Shown here in pieces: positions 15,399 through 22,614 of a stretch of 23,931 bases of DNA. Below the pieces are notes generated by a model. That model did not search any database. It was given only the letters and a program-made list of their open reading frames with translations, and was not told the origin of the DNA. The position numbers were made by a program, and so were the translations under genes. How positions within the stretch are numbered: position 1 is the stretch's first letter; the number at the start of each line of letters is the position of its first letter. The stretch is from an uncultured Alphaproteobacteria bacterium (GTDB taxonomy: Bacteria; Pseudomonadota; Alphaproteobacteria; Rhizobiales; Pleomorphomonadaceae). The stretch is from NCBI GenBank assembly GCA_937900425.1, contig CALCDT010000306.1, positions 1 through 23,931 of the forward strand, read 5' to 3'.

Positions 15399-15446
15399 GC
15401 CGCCGTCCTCCCTCGTCCGCTCGCCGCCCGGTCCCGTCCGTCCCCG

Positions 15447-16295
15447 TCAGATCAGACGATACTGCCGGGCCTTGTTGCGCAGGAAGGGCAGGCCGTTGTC
15501 CATGACTTCCTCGAAGTTCCGCGCCACCGGCCGCCAGACCGACAGGCCGTAGGCGACTTCGGGAGGCATGTTGATGAAGCTCTCCATGGCGAGGCCGCCC
15601 TTGAAACCGATCGCCGCCAGCGCGCCGAACACCTCGTCCCAGTCGCAGGTGCCCTCGCCGGGGGTGCCGCGGTCGCTCTCGGAGAGGTGGATGTAGCGGA
15701 GGTGGTCGCGGGCGTCGAGGATACCGTTGGCGGCGCCCTTCTCCTCGATGTTCATGTGGTAGGTGTCGAGGTGGATGAAGATGTTGTCGGCGCCGACCTT
15801 CTCGATCATCCAGGCCGCCTGGGCGCCGGTGTTGATCAGGTGGTTCTCGTAGCGGTTGACCGGCTCGATGCCGAAGGCGACGCCGAGGGCTTTGGCGTGT
15901 TTCGCCGCGGCGTCGAGAGCGCGGGCGATGTTGTCGTATTCGGCCTCGGTCGGCGGCACGCCGGTGCGCTCGCCGATGCCGCCGTAGGTGACGCCGGAGA
16001 GGGCCTCGCCGCCGAGTTCCTTCGTCTTGTCGAGGGCGACCTTCAGGTGCTCGACCGCGCCCTCGGGGTTGACCGAGGCCCAGTTGACCGCCGGCAGGCC
16101 GAGCGAGCAGACCGCGCGCACGCCGTGCTTCTCCAGCAGCGCCCGGGTGTGGGCGGCGTCGACCGCCGGGGCGTTGAGCAGGGCGATCTCGACGAAGTCC
16201 ATCTTGTAGCGGGCCGCTCCCACGATCGCCTTCTCGGCGCCGTCCCGGTCCCAGTTCATGGTCCACATGCTGGTGTGGACGCCGAAGCCGTGCAT
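15447..16295 (-). CDS. Ketose 3-epimerase (D-tagatose/D-psicose 3-epimerase-like)
   Basis: A 282-residue TIM-barrel protein of the sugar phosphate isomerase/epimerase (AP endonuclease 2-like) family. The metal ligands of Pseudomonas cichorii D-tagatose 3-epimerase, Glu152, Asp185, His211 and Glu246, match Glu144, Asp177, His203 and Glu238 here, all with an offset of exactly 8. The second-shell residues also fit: Glu150 and Arg209 correspond to Glu158 and Arg217. The reaction would be C3 inversion of a free ketose; L-ribulose 3-epimerases belong to the same group, so pentuloses and hexuloses are both possible. The ATG at 16295 is preferred because AAGGGAG lies 6 bases upstream; an ATG at 16301 would touch its own ribosome site. 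The gene follows the second permease almost without gap. Confidence 0.9.
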   Translation of the reverse strand: MHGFGVHTSMWTMNWDRDGAEKAIVGAARYKMDFVEIALLNAPAVDAAHTRALLEKHGVRAVCSLGLPAVNWASVNPEGAVEHLKVALDKTKELGGEALSGVTYGGIGERTGVPPTEAEYDNIARALDAAAKHAKALGVAFGIEPVNRYENHLINTGAQAAWMIEKVGADNIFIHLDTYHMNIEEKGAANGILDARDHLRYIHLSESDRGTPGEGTCDWDEVFGALAAIGFKGGLAMESFINMPPEVAYGLSVWRPVARNFEEVMDNGLPFLRNKARQYRLI

Positions 16296-16297
16296 GG

Positions 16298-17293
16298 TCA
16301 TCTCCCTTGTCGTGGTCTTGCGGAAAGGCGCCGGGCGACCCAGCGCAGGATCATCACGGCGATGAGGAACAGACCCCAGACCGCGGTGGAGAGGTGCTGG
16401 TTGGCACCCATCAGGTTGAGGCCGGACGACAGCACCTGCAGCACCACCAGCGCCACCACCACCGGCGCGACCCGGCCGAAGCCGCCGAAGGGGTCGACGC
16501 CGCCGAGGAAGCAGGCGAGCACGGTGACGAGCAGCAGCGCCTCTCCGTGGCCGACGCGCACCGAGTTGAAGCGGGCGAGCATCAGGATGCCGGCGAGGGC
16601 GCACATCACGCCCGACAGGGTGTAGATCAGCGTCAGGGTGCGCTTGACGTTGACGCCGGAATATTCGGTGGCGCGGATGTTGGAGCCGATCATCCGGGCG
16701 GCGGTGCCGTGGCGGGTGTGGCCGAGCAGCAGGTGCCAGACGATCGCGGCGAGCGCGAAGAGCAGCAGCGGCACCGGAACGCCGAGCAGGCTGCCGTGGC
16801 CGATCGGCGCGACGAAGGCGGGAAAGCCGGAGATGTCGCCGCCGCGGGTCAGGAACTCGCCGAGGCCGCGCAGGAAGATCATCATCGCCAGCGAGACGAG
16901 GATCGGATGGGCGCCGGTGTGGGCGATGACGAGGCCCATCACCGCCCCGCACAGTGCGCCGACGGCGATCGCCGCGACGACGCCGACGGCGAAGGCGGCG
17001 ACGCCGGCCTCCGGCCCGCCGGCGGCGTTGAGCACGAAGGCGAGCGTCAGGCCGGCCATGTTGGCGGTGTAGATGATGGCGAGGTTGATGCCGCCCGAGA
17101 TGATCGGGATCAGCATGGCGAGGGTGAGCAGCCCGAATTCGGGGAGCTGGAAGGCGATCGAGCCGAAGTTGGCCGCCGACAGGAAGCGCGGGGCGAGCAG
17201 CCCGAAGCCCACGACGACGAGGACGAGGAAGCCGAGCAGGGCGGCGACGTCGTCGCCGACGGCGCGGCGGAAGGAGGCGATGAGGCCGGCCAT
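16298..17293 (-). CDS. Sugar ABC transporter permease (RbsC family), second
   Basis: A 331-residue inner-membrane permease of the ribose/xylose/AI-2 type (BPD_transp_2 family), with about 8-10 hydrophobic segments. Recognisable features are the ISGGINLAIIYTANMAGL region (65-82), the conserved GSNIRATEYSGVNVKRTLTL segment near 203-222, and a Gly-rich ACFLGGVDPFGGFGRV segment near 266-281 that corresponds to the ATPase-contact area. It would pair with the permease encoded just upstream as a heterodimer in the membrane. The start lies one base past the stop of that gene, and its own stop overlaps the ribosome-site region of the epimerase. Confidence 0.92.
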   Translation of the reverse strand: MAGLIASFRRAVGDDVAALLGFLVLVVVGFGLLAPRFLSAANFGSIAFQLPEFGLLTLAMLIPIISGGINLAIIYTANMAGLTLAFVLNAAGGPEAGVAAFAVGVVAAIAVGALCGAVMGLVIAHTGAHPILVSLAMMIFLRGLGEFLTRGGDISGFPAFVAPIGHGSLLGVPVPLLLFALAAIVWHLLLGHTRHGTAARMIGSNIRATEYSGVNVKRTLTLIYTLSGVMCALAGILMLARFNSVRVGHGEALLLVTVLACFLGGVDPFGGFGRVAPVVVALVVLQVLSSGLNLMGANQHLSTAVWGLFLIAVMILRWVARRLSARPRQGR

Positions 17294-17294
17294 G

Positions 17295-18287
17295 TCAGCG
17301 CCGCTCCGTCTTCGGCCGAAGGAGGCCCGAGAAGTCGAGGTTGGAGCCGGAGATCGCGACGAGGATCACGAGGCCGATCACCATCTTGAAGGCGTAGGGC
17401 GAGATGCCGAGCAGGTTGAGCCCGTTCTGGGTGACGGCGACGAGGGCGACGCCGAGCAGGCAGCCGACGACCGAGCCGCGGCCGCCGCCGAGCCTCGCTC
17501 CGCCGAGCACCACGGCCGCCAGCACCTCGAGCTCGCGGCCGTAGAGCGCGTTCGGCACCACCTCCTTGGTGATGTGGGCCTGCATCAGCCCGCCGATGCC
17601 GGCCATCAGCCCCATCCAGCCGAAGGCGACCGCCTGCATCAGGGCGACGTTGACGCCGACCCGGCGGGCGCCTTCCGGGTTGTCGCCGAAGGCGTAGAGC
17701 TGGCGGCCGATCGAGGTGCGGCGGATCAGGATCCAGGTCGCGACCATGCAGGCGACCATCACCGGCACGGGCAGGAAGATCTCGGCCCAGGTGCCGCTGG
17801 CGGTCTCGTGCTCCCAGACGATCAGCCGGGCGGTCCACCAGTCGGGCAGGTTGTAGAGGAAGCGGCCCGAGGAGAAGAACATCAGCAGGCCGAAGAAGGC
17901 GTTGAAGGTGGCGATGGTCACCACGATCGAGATGATCTGGAAGCGGTGGATCAGGAAGGCGTTGATCGAGCCGAGGCCGATGCCGAGGAGGCCGGCGACG
18001 AGAAAGCCGATCACCCAGTTGCCGCCGCCGACGGCGCCGAGCACGTAGACGAGGACGTATTGCACCACCGAGGCGGCGACGGCGAAGGAGATGTCGATGC
18101 CGCCGGCGATCAGCACGACGAGCAGCCCGACCGCCCAGATGACGTTGACGGCGTTGTTGTTGAGCAGCGAGGTGAGGTTCGGCAGCGTCGCGAAGCTCGG
18201 CGAGGCGATCGACAGAAACACCGACATCGCCACCAGCACCGCCAGCAGGCGGGTCTCGGTCGGATAGGCGCGGACGAGGCTACGCAT
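17295..18287 (-). CDS. Sugar ABC transporter permease (RbsC family), first
   Basis: A 330-residue permease of the same family. It shows IAGGIDISFAVAASVVQYVL (60-79), the conserved GDNPEGARRVGVNVAL segment near 199-214, and AAVVLGGARLGGGRGSVVG near 259-277. Two different permeases beside one double ATPase is the pattern of the Lsr (AI-2) and rhamnose transporters, in contrast to the single RbsC of ribose importers. It overlaps the end of the ATPase gene by 8 bases, so the two are translationally linked. Confidence 0.92.
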   Translation of the reverse strand: MRSLVRAYPTETRLLAVLVAMSVFLSIASPSFATLPNLTSLLNNNAVNVIWAVGLLVVLIAGGIDISFAVAASVVQYVLVYVLGAVGGGNWVIGFLVAGLLGIGLGSINAFLIHRFQIISIVVTIATFNAFFGLLMFFSSGRFLYNLPDWWTARLIVWEHETASGTWAEIFLPVPVMVACMVATWILIRRTSIGRQLYAFGDNPEGARRVGVNVALMQAVAFGWMGLMAGIGGLMQAHITKEVVPNALYGRELEVLAAVVLGGARLGGGRGSVVGCLLGVALVAVTQNGLNLLGISPYAFKMVIGLVILVAISGSNLDFSGLLRPKTERR

Positions 18288-19806
18288 AGACGGCGGCCTC
18301 CAGGTCGGCGATCGAGGCGCGGCGCGGGTCGTATTCCCCGACGATGCGCCCGGCCGCCATGTGCAGGATGCGGTCGGCGTTCATGTGGACTTCCGAGACC
18401 TCGTCGGAGATGAGCAGGATGGCGAGGCCGCGTTCGGCGAGGTCGCGCACGACGCGGAAGATGCCGTCGCGGGCGCCGACGTCGACGCCGACGGTCGGGC
18501 AGTCGAGGATCAGCACCTTCGGGTCGGTGGCGAGCCACTTGGCGAGGACGATGCGCTGCTGGTTACCGCCGGACAGCGTCGAGACCGGGTCGTCGGGCCG
18601 GCCGATCTTGACGGCGAGGTCGCGGATCCAGCGGGTGACGAGGGCGGCGCGGCGCGGCGCCGAGACGAGGCCGCTCGCCTCGGAGAGCTGCGGCAGCACG
18701 GTGAGGGTCAGGTTGTCGGCGATCGACTGCGGCTGGACGAGGCCGAGCTGCAGGCGGTCCTCCGAGACGTAGGCGATGCCGGCGGCGATGGCGTCGCGGT
18801 TGGAGCGGAAGCGGCGCGCCGTGCCGGAAAGGCGGATCTCGCCGCGGTCCGGCCGGGTCATGCCGAAGAGGGTGTGGCCGAGTTCGGTGCGCCCGGCGCC
18901 GATGAGACCGGTGAGGCCGAGCACCTCGCCGGCGCGCAGGGTGAAGGAGACGTCCTCGTATTCGCCGCGGCGGGTCAGGCCCTCGACCGACAGCACGACG
19001 GGGGCCGCCGAGGTGTCGCGGGCCGAGATCGCGCGCTCGAAGGTCTTGCCGGTCATCAGTTCGGTGAGCTTCGACTGGGTCAGCGACGCGGCGGGATAGA
19101 CCCCGACCAGCTTGCCGTCGCGCACCACCGTGACCCGGGAAGCGATCTCCAGCACTTCGGCGAGGCGGTGGCTGACGAAGACGATGGCGACGCCGCGGGC
19201 GGAGAGCGTGCGCACGACGTCGAGCAGCTTGTCGGTCTCGGCCTGGGTCAGCGAGGCGGTCGGCTCGTCCATGAAGATGAGGCGGGCGTCGGAGACGAGG
19301 GCGCGGGCGATCGCCACCACCTGGCGGTCGGCGATCGGCAGGGTGCCGACGCGGGCGTCGAGGTCGAGGGCGACGCCGAGCCGCGCGAGGGCCTGCGTCG
19401 CGGTGCGCCGCAGGGCGGCGTCGGAGACGAGGCGCGGACGGTCGCCGACGAGGGTCTCGAAGGCGATGTTCTCGGCGACGGTCATCTCGTTGAAGAGCGC
19501 GAGGTCCTGCCAGATCACGGCGATGCCGCGGGCCCGGGCGAGATGGGGCGTCACCGCCGTCTCGACCTCGCCGAAATACTCCATCGTCGCGCCGGGCTCG
19601 GGCTTGTAGACGCCGGAGATGATCTTGATCAGCGTGCTCTTGCCGCAGCCGTTCTCGCCGGCGAGGCAGTGGACCTCGCCGAGGCCTACCTCGAAGGCGA
19701 CGTCGTCGAGGGCGCGGACGCCGCCGAAGACCTTGGAGATCGCGGACATGCGGATGGCATGGGCCGCGGGCTCGCCGCCGGCCGTCGCCGTCGATGGACC
19801 TGTCAT
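18280..19806 (-). CDS. Sugar ABC transporter ATPase, two fused nucleotide-binding domains
   Basis: A 508-residue RbsA/XylG-type protein with two ATPase domains. Domain 1 (about 18-255) has Walker A GENGCGKST (50-58), the degenerate signature LPIADRQVVAIARALV normal for this family, and Walker B LIFMDEPTASL. Domain 2 (about 268-505) has the usual degenerate Walker A LIGAGRTELG and an intact signature LSGGNQQR. Its Walker B is LILDCPTVGVDVG, with Cys in place of the catalytic Glu. Related transporters also vary at this position (Ser is known to me), so domain 2 may be the non-hydrolysing site. It energises import through the two permeases encoded downstream. No clear ribosome site precedes the ATG at 19806; Met20 is an alternative start. 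Confidence 0.93.
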   Translation of the reverse strand: MTGPSTATAGGEPAAHAIRMSAISKVFGGVRALDDVAFEVGLGEVHCLAGENGCGKSTLIKIISGVYKPEPGATMEYFGEVETAVTPHLARARGIAVIWQDLALFNEMTVAENIAFETLVGDRPRLVSDAALRRTATQALARLGVALDLDARVGTLPIADRQVVAIARALVSDARLIFMDEPTASLTQAETDKLLDVVRTLSARGVAIVFVSHRLAEVLEIASRVTVVRDGKLVGVYPAASLTQSKLTELMTGKTFERAISARDTSAAPVVLSVEGLTRRGEYEDVSFTLRAGEVLGLTGLIGAGRTELGHTLFGMTRPDRGEIRLSGTARRFRSNRDAIAAGIAYVSEDRLQLGLVQPQSIADNLTLTVLPQLSEASGLVSAPRRAALVTRWIRDLAVKIGRPDDPVSTLSGGNQQRIVLAKWLATDPKVLILDCPTVGVDVGARDGIFRVVRDLAERGLAILLISDEVSEVHMNADRILHMAAGRIVGEYDPRRASIADLEAAVYA

Positions 19807-19922
19807 GAGCGTTTCACCCGTGGCTGCGGATCGCGGGGCGGCACCGGCCTCGACGGCGCGGCGAAGGGACCGGGCGGCAAAAGGACGGGGCGGCGCCGTG
19901 ACCGAAGGCAGCGATCAAGGAC

Positions 19923-19947
19923 GGCGGGAGCGTGATGCGCCCCCGCC
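19923..19947 (-). terminator. Strong intercistronic hairpin (leaky terminator or mRNA stabiliser)
   Basis: On the minus-strand transcript GGCGGGGGCG, the loop CAUCA and CGCUCCCGCC form a 10-bp stem with a single G-U pair. It lies 27 bases past the stop of the binding-protein gene and before the ATPase gene (gap 19807-19973). No U-run follows, so full termination is unlikely. Hairpins here commonly protect the binding-protein mRNA and lower expression of the membrane parts; that role is inferred. Confidence 0.55.
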
Positions 19948-19973
19948 GCTTCGCGGGACTTCGTCCGTGTGCC

Positions 19974-20966
19974 TCAGAGGCCGAGGTCGGCGAGGCCGTC
20001 CACGGTCTCCTTGTTGATGGTCACGAGGTTGTCGGTGATGATGTCCTTGTTGGCGACGTCCGGTTCGATGGTGCCGAGGCCCTCGATGGTCATGCCGGAG
20101 GTGATCTCGGTGCCGTCGGCGAGCAGCTTGGCCATGCGCACGAAGACGCGGCCGGCCTCGGCCGGATTCCACATGAAGCCGCCGGTGATCGCGCCGGACT
20201 TGATCAGGGCGCGGCCCTGGCCGGGCGAGAACGGGCCGATGACGTGGACCTTGTCGATCATCCGCCGCTCCTCGGCGGCGCGGCCGGCGCCGATCGGGCC
20301 CTGGCTGCCGAAGGCGAGGAAGCCCTTGAGGTTCGGGTGGGCGGCGAGCAGGTCGAGGGCGGTCTTGCGGCTGTCGTCGACGTTCTCGGCGACGCCGTAG
20401 CGGTCGCCGACCAGCTTCATGTTCGGATATTTCTCGGCGATGTAGGCGTTGGCGGCGTCGGCCCAGGCGTTGTGCAGCGGCACCGTGAGCGAGCCGACGA
20501 AGACCGCGTATTCACCCTCGCCGCCGGCCTTCTGGGCGAGCAGTTCGGCATGGGCCTCGCCGAAGCCGGAGGCCGAGGCGAGCTCGAAGTCCCAGTCGAT
20601 GTTCTCGAGGCCCGGGCCCTCGTGGGCCACGACCTTGATGCCGGCGTCGCGGGCCTTCTTGAGGACCGGCTCCAGCGCCTTCTCGTCGTTCGGCACGACG
20701 CCGATGACGGTGACGCCCTTGGCGATGAGATCCTCGATGGCGCGGACCTGGAGGGCGGGGTCGGCGCTGGTCGGGCCGATCATGCTGCCGTCGACGCCGA
20801 GCTTGGCGCTTTCTTCCTTGATGCCCGCTTCCATGGCGTTGAACCACGGAATGCCGCCGATCTTGACGACGACGCCGAGGGTCGGCTTGTCCTGGGCGAC
20901 GGCGGTCGCCGAGAAGGAGACGGCGAGCGCCAGCGCCGCGAGAGCCGCGGTCAAAGTCCTTTTCAT
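19974..20966 (-). CDS. Periplasmic sugar-binding protein (RbsB/LsrB/RhaS-like)
   Basis: A 330-residue periplasmic binding protein, first gene of the sugar operon. A signal peptide (1-24, TAVA before QD) leads into LGVVVKIGGIPWFNAMEAGI, the opening of the type I (ribose-binding-like) fold. GVTVIGVVPND, GIKVVAHEGPG, GFLAFGSQGPIGAGRAAEER and GAITGGFMWNPAEAG follow in the expected order. The WFN and the VPND with an acidic Glu-Gly-Pro segment resemble the LsrB/RhaS group, which binds AI-2 or rhamnose, but the enzymes encoded downstream argue for a ketose or related sugar. A strong GGGAGGA ribosome site lies just upstream of the ATG. The operators in 20967-21459 suggest control by the divergent LacI protein. 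Confidence 0.93.
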   Translation of the reverse strand: MKRTLTAALAALALAVSFSATAVAQDKPTLGVVVKIGGIPWFNAMEAGIKEESAKLGVDGSMIGPTSADPALQVRAIEDLIAKGVTVIGVVPNDEKALEPVLKKARDAGIKVVAHEGPGLENIDWDFELASASGFGEAHAELLAQKAGGEGEYAVFVGSLTVPLHNAWADAANAYIAEKYPNMKLVGDRYGVAENVDDSRKTALDLLAAHPNLKGFLAFGSQGPIGAGRAAEERRMIDKVHVIGPFSPGQGRALIKSGAITGGFMWNPAEAGRVFVRMAKLLADGTEITSGMTIEGLGTIEPDVANKDIITDNLVTINKETVDGLADLGL

Positions 20967-21053
20967 GGTGTTCCTCCCACTGGTCGCCTCGGGGGCGACG
21001 TCATTCTCGTTGAAGGCCGGCGTTCGTTGCCGCCGGCCGCCCGGTGTCGATCC

Positions 21054-21069
21054 GCGCAATCGATTGTGC
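21054..21069. promoter_or_regulatory. LacI-type operator candidate O1
   Basis: GCGCAATCGATTGTGC is a 16-bp palindrome with one mismatched pair, centred on CG as LacI-family operators usually are. It lies 88 bp upstream of the binding-protein start. Read on the minus strand it contains TGCACAATCGAT, which recurs exactly in the site at 21165-21182. Apart from the two operators, the 493-bp divergent region (20967-21459) holds the promoters, not identified with confidence, and no gene. Confidence 0.6.
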
Positions 21070-21164
21070 ATCAAGAGGCTCGTCGGCGCCGGATCGCGGC
21101 TTCCTCCCCGCGTGCCCAAAGCCGACCGCGCCGCACCTCCCGGACCTATCTCCGGGTTCGCGGC

Positions 21165-21182
21165 TGCACAATCGATGTTGCA
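21165..21182. promoter_or_regulatory. LacI-type operator candidate O2
   Basis: TGCACAATCGATGTTGCA has matching TGCA ends and an ATCGAT centre and shares its first 12 bases with the other site. The centres are 112 bp apart, a distance that would allow DNA looping. A weak minus-strand -35 (TTGTGC, within the site) and -10-like TAGGTC 17 bp further would put this operator over the -35 box. Function is inferred from the shared core and the adjacent LacI gene. Confidence 0.6.
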
Positions 21183-21459
21183 CACGAAATCAAAAAAGCG
21201 GATCGTCGTCAAGCGGACGGGAGGCGATGACCCCGAAAACGCGTCGCGGTGCCCCGGGACGGCAGAGCCGACGGCCGGAGCGCCCGACCGTGGGTGGAGG
21301 CCGGACTCCCAGCGGGACGGGCTGGCCGCGGCGCTTCGAAGCGCGGGACCGGTGGACGGCGACGGGCGCGGTCGATAGCACGGGCAGCGGCACGCCGCGG
21401 TGACCGTCAGGGGGGGCGCCGTCCGGCGCGGGGAACGGAACGGCGGCGAGGGGAGGGCG

Positions 21460-22572
21460 ATGACGACACGGCGCAGCAAACCGACGATCTACGACATCGC
21501 CCGCCTGTCGGGCGCCTCGCCCTCGACGGTGAGCGCGGCGCTGTCGGGCAAGGGGCCGTCGCGGCGGATCGCCCAAGGCACGGTCGAGGAGATCCAGCGC
21601 ATCGCGACCGACCTCGGCTACAGCACCAACATGCAGGCCCGCGGCCTGCGCCAGGCGCGCTCGCATCTCGTCGGCATGATCATCCCCGAGCACGACAACC
21701 GCTATTTCTCGACCCTCAGCCGCAGCTTCGAGGCCGAGGCGCGGGCGCGCGGGCTCTGCCCCGTGATCGTCTCGACCCTGCGCGATCCGGCCGAGGAGAT
21801 CCGCACCGTCGAGACGCTGATCTCCTACCAGGTCGACTTCGTGCTGGTCGCCGGCGCCTCCGACCCGGAGGCGATCAGCCGGCTCTGCGACGCTGCGCGC
21901 AAGCCCCACGTCTTCGTCGACCTGCCGGGCTGGGGCCGGCCCTCCGTCGTCACCGACAACCATCTCGGCGCCGTGCGGCTGACCGAGGCGGTGCTCGACG
22001 CGATGCCGGCGACGGACGATCCGCTGCGTGGTCGGCCCTACCTCGTCGGCGGCGTGCCGAAGGACTACGCCACCGCGCGGCGCATCGAAGGCTTCCGGGC
22101 CAGCGTCACGGCCCGGCTCGGCCGATGCGACGACGACCAGATCATCGCCTGCGGCTACGCGCCGGGGCCGGCACGCGAGGCGGTGATGGCGCTGTGCGGC
22201 CGGCTCGGCGGGCTGCCGGCCGGGCTCTTCGTCAACTCGCTGACCGCCTTCGAAGGCGTGCTCGGCCACTTCGTCCAGCTGCCGCCGGACGCTTTCGCGC
22301 AGACGGCGATCGGCTGCTACGACTACGACCCCTTCGCCGCCTACCTGCAGTTCCCGGTCTACATGGTCCGCCAGAACTCCGACCGGCTGATCGAGACCGC
22401 CTTCGGGCTGATCGAGAGCGGCCGGCGCGAGGCCACCCTGGTCGAGATCCCGCCGGACCTCGTGCCGCCGCGCACGATCTTCCGAAACATGGCGCAGGCG
22501 CCGAAGGGAGCGCGAGGAGAGGTGCCGACGGGGACGCCTGCCACAGGGACGCCGGCGACAGGGGCGCCGTGA
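21460..22572 (+). CDS. LacI-family transcriptional regulator
   Basis: A 370-residue LacI/GalR-type repressor. The DNA-binding headpiece is at 8-65 (TIYDIARLSGASPSTVSAAL, then GYSTNMQARGLRQARSHLVG with the hinge helix). The effector domain (about 68-345) resembles periplasmic sugar-binding proteins and would bind the sugar or a derivative as inducer. The ATG at 21460 has an AGGGGAGGG ribosome site just upstream. It is divergent from the sugar operon, with two palindromes between them. The last residues (about 348-370) are a Gly/Thr/Pro/Ala tail made by a 15-bp tandem repeat and lie outside the normal domain. Confidence 0.93.
   Translation: MTTRRSKPTIYDIARLSGASPSTVSAALSGKGPSRRIAQGTVEEIQRIATDLGYSTNMQARGLRQARSHLVGMIIPEHDNRYFSTLSRSFEAEARARGLCPVIVSTLRDPAEEIRTVETLISYQVDFVLVAGASDPEAISRLCDAARKPHVFVDLPGWGRPSVVTDNHLGAVRLTEAVLDAMPATDDPLRGRPYLVGGVPKDYATARRIEGFRASVTARLGRCDDDQIIACGYAPGPAREAVMALCGRLGGLPAGLFVNSLTAFEGVLGHFVQLPPDAFAQTAIGCYDYDPFAAYLQFPVYMVRQNSDRLIETAFGLIESGRREATLVEIPPDLVPPRTIFRNMAQAPKGARGEVPTGTPATGTPATGAP
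22531..22569 (+). repeat. 15-bp tandem repeat, about 2.6 copies
   Basis: GGGACGCCTGCCACA (22531-22545), GGGACGCCGGCGACA (22546-22560) and a partial GGGGCGCCG (22561-22569) encode the TPATG repeats at the C-terminus of the LacI-family protein. Copies 1 and 2 differ at 2 of 15 bases. A unit of 15 bp keeps frame, so copy number can change without breaking the gene. Confidence 0.75.
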
Positions 22573-22614
22573 CGGGCGGCGGTTCGCAGGCCGACGGCGG
22601 AAGCGCCGCCCGTG

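Noticed and set aside
13368..16625. A 1085-codon plus-strand frame over the sugar enzymes
   Set aside because: It is antisense to the kinase, P-loop kinase and epimerase genes, whose catalytic residues are all intact; it is a by-product of GC-rich codon use.
19974..20966. Reading the transporter as an AI-2 (Lsr) importer
   Set aside because: The binding protein resembles that group, but there is no LsrK, LsrF or LsrG, and the epimerase and aldolase indicate sugar catabolism.
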